Source: Endothia cerciana (Eukaryota; Ascomycota; Sordariomycetes; Diaporthales; Cryphonectriaceae). Taken from it: a DNA stretch of 64,000 nucleotides. The notes under the pieces were generated by a model. It was not told the DNA's origin. It made no database searches and saw nothing but the letters and a program-made list of their open reading frames with translations. Location: the NCBI GenBank assembly GCA_026119935.1, contig JALRMH010000009.1, forward strand, positions 248,001 through 312,000. Direction: 5' to 3'. Position 1 is the stretch's first letter. The number at the start of each line of letters is the position of its first letter. The position numbers and the translations under genes were made by a program. Below are positions 44,996 to 56,326 of the stretch, in pieces.

Positions 44996-46471
44996 TTAGC
45001 AGGAGCTCGCAATTCTACCCGTGTGTGTCTTGCGGTGCTGATCGTATCGGAGCACGGCGTCCAACATGGTTTGTGCTCCACGGCCACTATTTTTCACGAT
45101 GTGTGAGCAATGAACAACCGTCAGAGCCAGCTGTCTTCATCCCTAGGGATAAACATACCAATGCTCCATCGAAGTGAACTCTAGCGGACTGTGGCTGATG
45201 CCCGCCTGACTCGGAACAAATATCATGGCGGTTGGTACTCGCAGCGCCGTCATCGCGCTGTCGTGACCAGCAAGAGAAACCATATCTCGTACCTGTGCTT
45301 CGCCGTACTCGATTGCTGCTGTGATTGCGATACAGTCCGCCAGGTCGGGGTCGAAGGCCAATGCCGGACTGTGCCATACCCTCTTCTTGGAGAATGTCCA
45401 GGCTTGGTTCGTCCCGGAAAGGCCCCCCAAGTACTCGTAGATCTGCTCCTCCAGGTCGTCCAAGGTGGTTTCCTCCATGTGCCGAGCATCGACGGTCAGG
45501 TCGACGCACGAAGGGATGGTGTTCGGTGTCGGGCTAGCAACCTTCAGCACGCCGACCGTCGCGCAGGCATTCCGTGCCCTGGCCAGTTCCTCCACCTTCA
45601 GGACGACCTTGGATGCCGCAACCAGCGCATCTGCGCGGTCCTGCATGGGCGTTGTTCCGGCGTGTTCTTGCCTCCCGTGGCAGGTGATCGCATACCGTCG
45701 GATGCCTTGGATGCGGCGGACCACGCCGATGCTCTGCTGATTTGCCTCCAGTATCTTGCCCTGCTCGATGTGTAGCTCAAAGCACGCCTGCAGCGGCGTC
45801 GCGAAACTCGACGCGGCCACGGTGCCCTTGGCCTCGATCTCATCAAGCGCAGCCCCGAGAGTCTGCCCCGTTACGCAGTGCTCCTGTGCATAGGCGTCGG
45901 CGATGGGGACCCAGCCGGCCCAGACCGAAGACCCGGAACAGCCAGGGAAGAATGCCGCCCCTTCTTCGTTGGTCCAGACGACCGCGGCGAGCGGACACCA
46001 GGGCTTGACGCCAGCCTCCTGGACCGCGCGAATGGTCTCCAGAGCCGCGAGTACACCAAGAATCCCGTCGTATTTGCCCCCAGCGGGCTGCGTGTCCAGA
46101 TGGCTGCCCATTGCAATTGGAGGCATGTCTGGTGATTCGCCAGGGTACACAGCGAAGAGGTTGCCCATGGCGTCCATCGATGCCACGCAGCCCAGGGCCT
46201 TCGCCTCCTGGAGAAACCATCCGCGTACGGCTTTGTCGTCGGCGGAGAGTGCCAAGCGGTTCATGCCTTCTGAGCCCTCAATTGAGCCCCATTTGGCTGT
46301 AGCATGAATATTGTCCCATAGGCGCTTATAGTTTATTCGGGGCCCAGCAAGAAGCGTTTGGGCTACCTCACCGGTGGGAGCGCTGCTATCGGCAGCACTC
46401 CCTAGTCTCGGATCCAGAGCGCGATTGAGCTCATGGACCGATGGAAGCTCGGAGGAATGGAGGACGCTCAT
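44996..46471 (-). CDS. M20-family amidohydrolase (N-carbamoyl-amino-acid hydrolase / ureidopropionase type), 467 aa
   Basis: The start is the ATG at 46471 (MSVLHSSELPSVHELNRALD). Exon 1 (45159-46471) joins a short last exon (44996-45086) across a 72-nt intron (GTATGT...AAATAG). This converts an early stop into the family C-terminus GRGAQTMLDAVLRYDQHRKT. Metal ligands are visible: His and Asp in MGSHLDTQPAGGKYDG (H124, D126, with D135 in KYDG) and the Glu pair in VVWTNEEGAAFFPGCSGSSV. The lid-domain element GRQEHAGTTPMQDRADAL binds substrate and supplies the dimer histidine. The family hydrolyses C-N bonds of N-carbamoyl or ureido compounds. It shares a divergent promoter with the HR-PKS, so a role in that pathway is likely but unproven. 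It could instead be a neighbour from primary nitrogen metabolism. Confidence 0.92.
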
Positions 46472-47404
46472 TGTCGAAAGCAAGCAAGCAGGGCCAAGTG
46501 AGATGTACCTCCAAGTGTGAAGCTCTTGGAGAAGCGGTGGTCTTCCACTTTGCGCTGAAGGAAATGCTACCGTCAATTGTGTGGCTACTAACAATATAAT
46601 GCTTCAACACCCTCAATTAAATGCACACCTGCCTACAGGTAGTTGTTGGACTATCTTGTGCCGACTGCAAAACGAACAATCGGCCACCCCACATGTGTCC
46701 CTAGAGTACAGCCATGGGCTTACGCATTGAAACGTTGTGGATTGGAAAGTACACGCACGTGGAGCACCCGCGAAGCGCCTCGATATAGAGATACGAGGCT
46801 CGGTACTCTAGGAGTGTTATGCGTGCTAGACGAAGAATCCTAAGTAGCGCTTATTTGATCCACGCTCGAAAATTATACCCAAAAGCTGACACACCGCCTT
46901 AGCGGCAAGGGTATCCACCCCGGTGAATTTCCACTTGAGGCCTTGTAGAGAGGTGTACGATTGTACCATGGGCCCCGTCAACTGTTGCCTGATTCCATCC
47001 TCAAGGATCATCATGAGTGAGGACAGCCTTGACAAATACCTTGGTGTGAAACGCGTGGGCGTGACGTACAGCATTCTCGACCGCAGATCTACAGTCCTCT
47101 TCGCACCCCCCCCCCCCCTTTTCTCTTGGATTCCTCCACTCCCTGGGGTCGCTCGCAAGATACTGAGGCACTGAGTAAGGCAAAGTCCCTGGCGCCCCGT
47201 TGCTGGATTGCCAAACAATGGTAGCGATGGCCAGGACTGGTGGTACATAAATTATTGTGAAAGTGGCTATTTTGGTCAAAGATAGTCGGGCCTTGAAGTC
47301 CTTAGAATCATCTCTACTTCTCGCTCAGCCGTGTATTCTGTAGGCATTAGAGAGCTCGTCCTTCAACGTTCTGTTGCTCTCGCAGGGAATACCAAACAAC
47401 CAGC
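46472..47404. promoter_or_regulatory. divergent promoter between the amidohydrolase and the HR-PKS
   Basis: No gene is seen. It contains an inverted repeat, GCCTCG at 46777-46782 and CGAGGC at 46794-46799, separated by 11 nt and nested with TCG...CGA. Spaced inverted CG-containing half-sites like these are typical of Zn2Cys6 dimer targets. A CACGTG E-box lies at 46756-46761. A C-run lies near 47107. Whether any site is used is unknown. Confidence 0.4.
46777..46799. promoter_or_regulatory. candidate Zn2Cys6-type operator (inverted repeat)
   Basis: Half-sites GCCTCG and CGAGGC flank 11 bp (ATATAGAGATA) in the shared promoter of the amidohydrolase and PKS, about 305 bp before the amidohydrolase start and 605 bp before the PKS start. 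The site is called from symmetry alone. Confidence 0.3.
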
Positions 47405-50400
47405 ATGACTATCAATACAGGCCGGGCGGGCGTGGTCGGTGACGGTCAATATGTGCCGAATGGTGTCCACGTGAATGGTGTTCACATGAATGGCGAACAG
47501 CCGCAAGTCAACGGACATACTCACACTGAACAAGACACATACGGCACGACACCCAATAGCGATGCTACCGGGACAACACCCGAGTATGAACCTATTGCCA
47601 TCATCGGCTGTGCCATGCGGCTGCCCGGTGGGGTGCAAACGGCCGAGTCCATGTGGGATCTCATAGACGGCCGTCATGAAGGCAGGTGTCGGGTCCCAGA
47701 CACTCGGTACAATGTTGAGGCCTTTTACGGCCCGGGGCGGGCCGGTCATGTCGGCAGCGAGTACGGGCATTTCCTTCAGGACGTGGACCTCGCCGAGGTC
47801 GACACGTCGTTCTGGTCCATGACGCGCCAGGAGATCGAGGAGATGGACCCGCAACAGCGCCTCGCCCTGGAGGTGGTATACGAATGCTTCCAGAGCTCGG
47901 GCACGACAAAGTGGCGAGGAAAGAACATCGGCGCATATTTCGGTATCTTTGGTGAGGTATGCAATGGGGCCCCGAGACGTGATGTGTTTTCCTCTCATAT
48001 TTCCTGTGTCTGGCTGACGAAATTTCGTGATGACAGGACTGGGCGGAGTTGGCAGCCAAGGAAACTCAGCAGACAGGAGTCTATAGGCTTTTAGGTGATT
48101 TACCTCTGCTCCCGTGCAAGAGTGCCTGACCCCATGTGGATCCGAAATGTTGACGCTTCTCCTCTTGCTCTAGGCAACGGCGACTACGTGGTCGCAAATC
48201 GTGTCTCATATGAATTCAACCTGCGTGGGCCATCGTAAGTGCACATTTCCTCCTCTATCGCCGTAAGCGGTTCTTACTAACACGGAATGCACTCATAGCG
48301 TAATTATTCGGACCGCATGTTCGTCGTCGCTGACCGGGCTTCACGAGGCCTGCATGGGAATCCAGCGTGGCGAGTGCGAGTCGGCCATTGTTGGCGGTAC
48401 TAATCTTATCATGAGCCCAAGCATGACTATTGGCATGTCGGAGCAGGGCGTTATAGCACCCGACGGGCGCAGCAAGTCGTTTGATGCCAAGGCCAACGGC
48501 TACGCTCGCGCCGAAGGCGTGGTGGCCATCCACGTCAAGAAGCTGGCCGACGCCATCCGGGACAACGATCCCATCCGGGCCGTCATCCGCTCTTCATGCA
48601 TCAACTCGGATGGCAAGACGGCGGGCTTGACGCAGCCCAGCTCAGACGCCCACCACCAGCTCATCCTCCGCAGCCACAAGCTTGCCGGCGTCGATATCAC
48701 AAAGACAGCCATGGTCGAGTGCCACGGCACCGGCACACCCATCGGAGACCCACTAGAAACGGGCGCCGTTGCCCGCGCGTTCGGCAGGACGGGAGTCTAT
48801 ATAGGTTCTCTAAAGCCGAATATCGGTCACTCCGAGGGTGCCAGCGGGATAAGCAGCACCATCAAGGCCATGCTCGCGCTGGAGCGTCGGCTGATCCCGC
48901 CCAACATCAACTTCACCGAAGGCAATCCCAGGAGTCAGTAACTACCGTTCCTCTGAAGTTACCCTTATCATGATGGAGGATGATGAGACATGACTGACAT
49001 GACCTTTGGCGATGGAAGTCCCGTTCAAGGAGCATAAGTTGACAGTCCCCGTAAAAACCACGGCGTGGCCGCAGGGCAAGGCTGAGCGTATCGGCGTTAA
49101 CAGGTAACGCATCCGTCGCCTCTGTCTGATAAATCGGTATCCTGACACAGTCATTTAGCTTCGGCATTGGTGGTGCCAACGCCCACATCCTTCTCGAGTC
49201 CGCTGCCGAGAACGGCGTCAGGCGGGCTTCGACGCCAACCCCCGCCACCGACTCCCACTATCTCCTCACCTTCTCGGCGAGTCATCCAGACTCGCTGCGA
49301 CGCACAGTCCAGGCTCACCAGGCGTACCTGAAGGAGCACCCCGAACGCCTGGCTGACCTGAGCTACACGCTCAACCAGCGGCGAGAGCCGCTGCAGCAAC
49401 GCGCCTACAGCGTGGTGGATGCCGCCACGCTCGACGAGCCCTTCCATGTATCCGCATTTGGCCGCGCCGGGACAGGCAACCCGCAGGTGGCATTCGTGTT
49501 CACCGGCCAGGGCGCGCAGTGGCCCCAGATGGGCGCAGATCTGCTCCGTACCAATGCCGTCTTCCGCGAGAGCATCGCCTCCATGGACGAGTCGCTCAGC
49601 CGGTGCGCCCATGCTCCCGCGTGGACGCTGCGCGAGGAGCTGCAGAAAGAGGGCAAGATGAGCCGAGTGATGGGCACCGAGTTCTCCCAGCCATGCTGTA
49701 CTGCCGTTCAGGTGGCGCTGGTCGACGTGCTCTCGTCGTGGGGCGTGCGCCCGTCGGGCGTCGTGGGCCACTCGAGCGGTGAGATTGCTGCAGCTTACGC
49801 TGCCGGTGCCATGTCCAAGGAGTCGGCCATCCTGACAGCGTACTACCGTGGCATCGTGACCAAGGAGGTCAAGACGCGGGGCGGCATGGCGGCGGTCGGT
49901 CTTGGCCGCGCCGCGGTTGAGCCCCTGCTGAGGCCCGGCGTCGTCATCGCCTGTGAGAATAGCCCGAGCTCCGTCACCCTCAGCGGCGATTCCGAGGCCC
50001 TTGAGGAGGTCGTCAGCGCCGTACGCGAGGGGTTCCCCGATGCCGCAGTGCGGGCACTGCGCGTCGACTGTGCGTACCACTCGCACCACATGCGGCAGGC
50101 GGCAGCACAGTACCTTGACCTGATGCCCGACCTGCATGCGGTAAAGCCCCAAGTCCCCTTCTTCTCCTCTGTACACGGGGAGGAGTTCCAGGGGAAGCCG
50201 GACGCCTCGTACTGGGGCCGTAATCTGGTCCAGCCGGTCCTCTTTTCGCCCGCCGTCTCGGCCATGCTGAAGCACTTGGTGGCATCCTCGGCATCCGTGC
50301 TGCTCGAGGTTGGCCCGCATTCCGCGCTCTCGGGGCCCGTTCGACAGATCCTGCAGGCTTCCGGGGCAAGCAAGGTCGAGTACGCCAACGCCCTGACGCG

Positions 50401-53400
50401 TGGACAGCCCGGAGAGCACTCCCTATTGACAGCAGCCGGGCGGCTGTGGCAGCTCGGAGTGGACCTGGACCTGGACCTGAAGAGGAGGGAGCGCGGAACT
50501 GCCTCGCCAGGCCGTCCTCTCACCGACCTGCCGCTGTACCCGTGGCGCCGTGAGGGCCCCTTCTGGAACGAGAGTCGTCTGTCCAAGTTCTGGCGCTTTC
50601 GAAAGTTCCCCAAGCACGACCTCCTCGGAGAGCGCGTGGCGGCTACATCGGATTCCTGCCCTACATGGCGTAACCTGCTGCGGCTTAGCGAAGTGCCCTA
50701 TCTCCGCGACCACAAGGTCTCCGGTGATGTCGTGTTCCCGGCCGCCGGGTTCATGGCGGTCGCCGGTGAGGCAGTGCGCCAACTGGGTGATGTCGAGGAC
50801 TGGAGCTACAGCCTTCGCGAGGTCAGCATTAACAGTGCGCTCGTGCTCCAGGAAGGGCTCGCCGGCGAAATCATCACGCACCTCCGCCCTGTGAGGTTGA
50901 CCAACTCTCTCGACTCGGTATGGTACGAGTTTGACATCTCGGCCGTGCATGGCGACCGTTGGACCAAACACGCCGTAGGCCAGGTCCGGCAGGGCTCCGA
51001 AGTCACCCCATCTCCGGCCAGGGAAATCACAGCCCGGCAGCGAACTGTCGACCCGCCGTACTGGTACAAGGTGATGGACAAGTTTGGCCTCCAATACGGT
51101 CCGCAGTTCCAGGGCTTGCGCGATATGACCGCCGATGTGCTGCGTCATGAGGCTGTCGCCACAGTCTCCGGCCCAGAGAGTCCTGTGCACACGTCCGCCT
51201 ACGCTGTGCACCCTACCACAATAGACTTCGTGCTGCAGATGTACAGTGTGGCCTCGTCGAGGGGTCAGGCGCGCCGCTTCAAGCAGCTGGCCGTGCCTTC
51301 ATACATCGGCTCTGCGTACATCCGTCCCGCGGCCAGCGAGACCAGTGATATCCGCCTGGAGGTTGCCGCTGAGTTGACACCCAGGGGCGCCATCGTTGGC
51401 AATGCTATCGGCACGAGCGGCGGCTCCACCGTTCTCAGCTTCCAGAACCTCCGCATGTCGCCGCTGGCCGATGCGGCCGATGCTCGCGGGGAGGATCCCC
51501 ACGCGGCTGGCCAGATGATCTGGAAGCCTTGCGTTCGGCTGCTCGAAAACGCATCGCTGCTGCACACCAGGGGGGATCAAAGCCTGCCGTCGGCTGTGGT
51601 GGCAAAGGTGGACCGCATGGCTCTTTCCTGCGTCATCGAAGCCAGCCTGGTTCTCGCAGACAAGGGTCGTGATGGCGCTGCCGATGTGCGTCCTCATCTC
51701 GCCAAGTATCGCGCCTGGCTCGGTGACGTCCGGGCACAGGCCGAGCATGGGTCGCATCCCAACGTACCGGACTGCAAGGAGATTGCCACCATGTCTTCGT
51801 CCGGTCGTCGCTCCCTCATAGACAAGCTCTTCGGTGAGGTTGCCGAGATAAGTTCGAGGGCGCGTGTTGAGGCTACGGCTGTTCACCGCGTCTTCAACGC
51901 CATCGAGACGCTGTTTGAGAGCGGCGCAGAGAGAAATGGGCTGGAGGACGATTTTCTGCCTCGCCTCCACGAGGAACTCAGCTCCACCGTTGCCACCGAG
52001 TTCTATAAGCTTGCGGCGCATTACAAGCCCAACCTCCGCGTTCTCGAGATCGGTGCCGGCACGGGCGGCACAGCCAAGTCTGTTCTAGACACACTGTCAT
52101 CAGTTCAGCCGCATCGCGGCCGTCACTATGACTCGTACACCTTTACCGACGTCTCGTCTGGCCTGTTTGATCAAGCCAAAGAGCGCCTTGCTGCTCACGA
52201 GGCTGTCTCATACAAAGTCCTTGACATTTCCCAGGACCCGACTGAGCAGGGTTTCGAGGAGGAGGCCTATGACCTTATTATTGCCTCCCAGGCAATACAC
52301 CCTACACCGGACCGCTCTGTCTCGCTCCGCCATGTGCGCAAGCTGCTGTCACCCACTGGGCACCTCTTCCTCCAGGAGCTCGCCCCCTCCACCTCCAAGT
52401 GGCTCGGCTTTGTCATGGGCGTGTTTCCGAGCTGGTGGCCCGGTGAGGGAGACAGCCGCAAGACCGAACCCACGCTTCCACCGAGTGAATGGAAGTCGCT
52501 TCTCCAGGCCACCGGTTTTGATCACATCGCGGCTGCATACCATGATGCCCAGCATCTGAGCGCCTCCATCATCGCCCGTCCAGCTTCCCCCAGGGTACCG
52601 AGGAGGGTGACCGTGCTCACGCCAGAGTACCGTGGCACATCAAGGCACGTCCAAGATGTCACTTCTCTGCTCAAGAAGAAAGGCTATGGCGTGGACTTGC
52701 GGACGTGGGGCCAGGATATGATCCCCAATCAGGACATCCTCGCCCTCATGGACTTCGATGTACCCTTCCTTCAGGATATGCAGGCCGACAAATACCGCCA
52801 AGTCCAGGCCTTTGTCCGCGGGCTCAGCGGTGCGGGCGTGCTGTGGGTGACGGGACCGGCACAGATCAACTGTACCGACCCTTCCTACGGGCTGATGATT
52901 GGACTGGCCCGCACCTTGCGCACGGAGCAGACCCTCGACTTCGGCACCCTCGAGCTCGAGAGCTTCGACGCCGCCGGCTGGGATGCGATCGCCGCCGTGC
53001 TGCCCGAGTTCCAGAGCCGTCTGGCACCCGACGCGGACACGAATCCCGTGATGGAATGGGCCTTGGCCGATGGCCAGATCCAGATCAGCCGCTTCCAGTG
53101 GGTGTCCCTGAATGAGGAGCTTGCCTTCTCGCAGCGGGGCGAGTCCGCGCGCAAGCTGGACGTGGAGAAGCGTGGGTTCCTCAACACCCTGTACTGGAAG
53201 GAGTACGCACCCGCGCAGCCACAGGGCAACCACCTGCGCGTCCGGAACCGCAGCTGCGGGCTGAACTTCAAGGACGTCCTGATCGCTATGGGTATAGTGG
53301 ACGGCAGGATCAACGAAGGGTATGGACTCGGTCTCGAGGCCTCGGGCATCGTAGAGGAGGTCGGGCCGGACGTCAAGAACCTCAAGGTCGGCGACAGATG

Positions 53401-55672
53401 TATCGCCATTCCCAGCGGAGCCATGTCCACCCATCTCACTACGACCGAGCACCTGTGTGTTAAGATCCCCGACGAGCTGTCTTTTGAGGAGGCTGCCACC
53501 ATGGCCACTGTCTACTGTACCGCCATCTACTCCCTTGTGGACAGGGCCAGGGTCGAGGCCGGCCAGACGGTCCTGATCCACAGTGCCGCCGGAGGTGTTG
53601 GTATCGCCGCCATTCAGATTTGGTAAGTTCCTTGTAGAAACTTAGGTCTACTGCATGGCTTGAATCCCATCCTGCAGAGAAAATCGTGAAGAGAAGCTCA
53701 ACTGACATCAACCTCCTCCACCTCTTAGCCGCTGGCTCGGCGCCGAGATCTACTGCACTGTCGGCAGCGAAGACAAGGTTAGGTACCTGACCGAGACGTT
53801 TGGCATCCCCCGTGAAAGAATCTTCCATTCTCGTGATCTCACCTTCCGGCGGGATATCCTGAAAGCCACGGAGGGCCGTGGGGTGGATGCCGTGCTGAAC
53901 TCGCTCTCTGGCGAGCTTCTGCACGCCAGCTGGGACTGTGTCGCCGAGTACGGCACCATGGTTGAGATCGGAAAGCGTGATCTCATTGGTAAGGGAGCGC
54001 TCGGCCTGCACCATTTCGAGCAGAACCGCTCATACGTCGGCATTGACCTCGGCCGTCTCTGCGCCCAGCGGCCGCTTACCATGCAACGGTCAGTTGACAA
54101 CGACACCGACAATCGCGTTTGCTGGAGGCGCGTAACATTGCTAACGTCGGCCTAGGCTACTGCGACAAATCGTGGACTTGTATAACAGCGGAAGTATCAA
54201 GCCTATTTCGCCGATGACCTGCTTTGAGGCAGCCAGGGTTGAAGAAGCGATGCGTTTCATGCAGAAGGGTTCCCACCTGGGCAAGGTCGTCATAAACATG
54301 CCAGAGACGGCGGATGAGTTGAAGTCCCGGGCGCCCAAGCGTGAGCTTACCCTCGATCCCGACGCGTCATACCTGCTTGCTGGTGGCCTGGGTGGTCTTG
54401 GACAAGCTGTCGCCGTATGGATGGCCGAGTCGGGGGCGACCGAGAGTGAGTTTCTCAAGAGCTGTTCCGCACGTGCTTAGCAGAGCCTACTGACCTGACC
54501 CGAATTCTTCGCAAATAGTTGTGTTTCTGTCCCGCTCTGCCGGTAACCAGAAGCGGTATGCAGGCTTCGTCGAGGAGCTTCGCTCGTTAGGCTGCACCGC
54601 CGTCTTGGTTCCTGGCGACGTTGCCACCCTCGGCGATGTCAAGCGGGCCGTTCAGAGCGCCACCAAGCCAATCCGCGGAGCTATGCAGGCAACCATGGTT
54701 CTCAAAGACGAGAACTTCCTCGACATGAGTTTCGAGCAATGGAATGCGTGCCTGACCACCAAGGTGCAAGGCACTTGGAACCTGCACTCTGCGCTGCTCA
54801 AGCACGACCTCAACTTCTTCTTGCTCTTTAGTAGCTGGAGTGGTATCGTCGGCTACACCGGGCAGGCAAATTACGCCGCCGCGAACGCTTTCCTCGATTC
54901 CTTCGTGCAGTATCGTCACGCCCGTGGCCTGACGGCTGGCGTCGTGGACATGGCTGGCGTCGAGGACATCGGCTACGTCAGCCGCACCTCGTCCGTCATG
55001 GATCACTTCCGGGCGACCTCAACCTTCGTCTCGCAGGAGGCGGACGTCCTAGACTCGCTGCAGGTCATGATCAACCGTTCCAAGCCCTCACTGCTACAGC
55101 CCTGGTCTGAGAATATCCACACTCCCGGCAGGTATCAGTTCATCAGCCAGGCACAGATCTGCATCGGTTTGAGGACCACCCAACCACTCCTCGCACCCAC
55201 CAACCGCGTCGTCTGGAAGAGAGACCCACGCATGGGGCTCTATAAGAACATGGACGTTGAGGGTGGGCAGGTGGCGACGGGCGGAGGTAACGAGGCCCTC
55301 AAGCAGTTCCTTACAGAGGCCTCGCAGAACCGGTCCCGCCTGGACGGCGACGAGGCGCCGCGCTTCCTTGCCACCGAGTTCGGCAAGGCCGTCTTCGGCT
55401 TCCTCATGCGCGATCTCGAGCTGTTGGATCTGGACGAGTCCCTTGAGGCCCTGGGCGTGGACTCTCTGGTCTCGATCGAGCTGCGCAACTGGTTCCGGCA
55501 GCGTGTGGGGCTGGAGTTCACGACCTTGGAGATCCTCGGCTCCCAGAGCCTCCTCGCCCTGGGCAGGCTGGCCGTGCAGAGGCTCAAGATCAAGCTATCC
55601 ATCAGTGACGATCCTTCAAACCGTGCGACGGCGGAGGACAACTCGAGGTATCTCGTATCCAAAGCCCCTTGA
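47405..55672 (+). CDS. highly reducing polyketide synthase (KS-AT-DH-cMT-ER-KR-ACP), 2552 aa
   Basis: Nine exons join in frame: 47405-47956, 48037-48094, 48174-48234, 48299-48933, 49019-49103, 49159-53622, 53729-54088, 54156-54445, 54519-55672. Introns are 55-106 nt. KS starts at ~61 (YEPIAIIGCAMRLPGG), with Cys231 in IIRTACSSSLTGLHEA and the two His in VECHGTGTPIGDP and KPNIGHSEGASG. AT has VFTGQGAQWPQMG and GHSSGE (Ser ~669). DH has DHKVSGDVVFP (His ~982) and TIDFVLQ (Asp ~1153). cMT keeps LEIGAGTGGT (~1427). ER keeps SAAGGVGIAAIQ. KR keeps LAGGLGGLGQAVA, FSSWSGIVG and NYAAANAF. ACP has LGVDSLVSIEL (Ser ~2484). It should make a reduced, possibly C-methylated chain in the cytosol, iteratively. 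It has no thioesterase, reductase or acyltransferase terminus, so release needs a partner in trans. The gene is divergent from an amidohydrolase. Confidence 0.97.
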
Positions 55673-56326
55673 GTCAGTGCGGGGTGTCTCTCTACATTTC
55701 AAACATAATTATATACGATATCACCCAGTTTGTTCAGCTTCTGCTTTGAGAATTTGCCAGGCCATAGTGCCTACCTAAGCACCTAAGCCGAAAGTATACA
55801 CCAACGAACACCCCCAAAGTATTTATTCATCTTGGCCGTGCATCAGAGACCGGAGTAAGTCATCGCCTGTAGTGCCCCTCGGTTTGGATTTGTACCAGCC
55901 TTCCACAGGCAAAATTGGGCCGCTCTTGATATTCCGTAGACGTCACTGGTGGGCCGGACGATGCCGGTTATAAGGATCAAGCCACACACCCTGAGCATTC
56001 AACATTGACCCCCTGGCCTTTTCACACAAGCCTCCCTTCGAACAAGGCCCCTTTCTATTGCATACTACATTTCTAGCTTCAGGGTAGGGGGGTAGGAAGC
56101 AGCCTTACATAGTACTAGGCGAAGGAACTCCCTCCTTATTTCACGCTGCCCCTTGTCCTTGGCATGCGTGCCTGCTTCTGCTTACAAGAACTACAACATC
56201 TGAATTATTCAACACCCCACGCGTCTTGTCCTCGTCAATGATGCTAGCCCTACTGCCTTGACCGAACCCATCGAATACTTTGCCATAAAACAGTATCTAT
56301 CAAGCTCCTCAGAAGCTGTAAGCAGG
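55673..56326. promoter_or_regulatory. PKS terminator region and P450 promoter
   Basis: No gene. AT-richer sequence follows the PKS stop, then a CT-rich leader precedes the ATG at 56327. An upstream ATG near 56240 leads to a stop after seven codons and would be a short upstream frame if transcribed. Confidence 0.4.

Noticed and set aside
44759..45106. 115-codon plus-strand frame
   Set aside because: It overlaps the last exon of the amidohydrolase and has no domain features.
49151..50419. 422-codon open frame antisense to the PKS acyltransferase region
   Set aside because: It mirrors GC-rich codons of the PKS, has no domain of its own and no independent start context.
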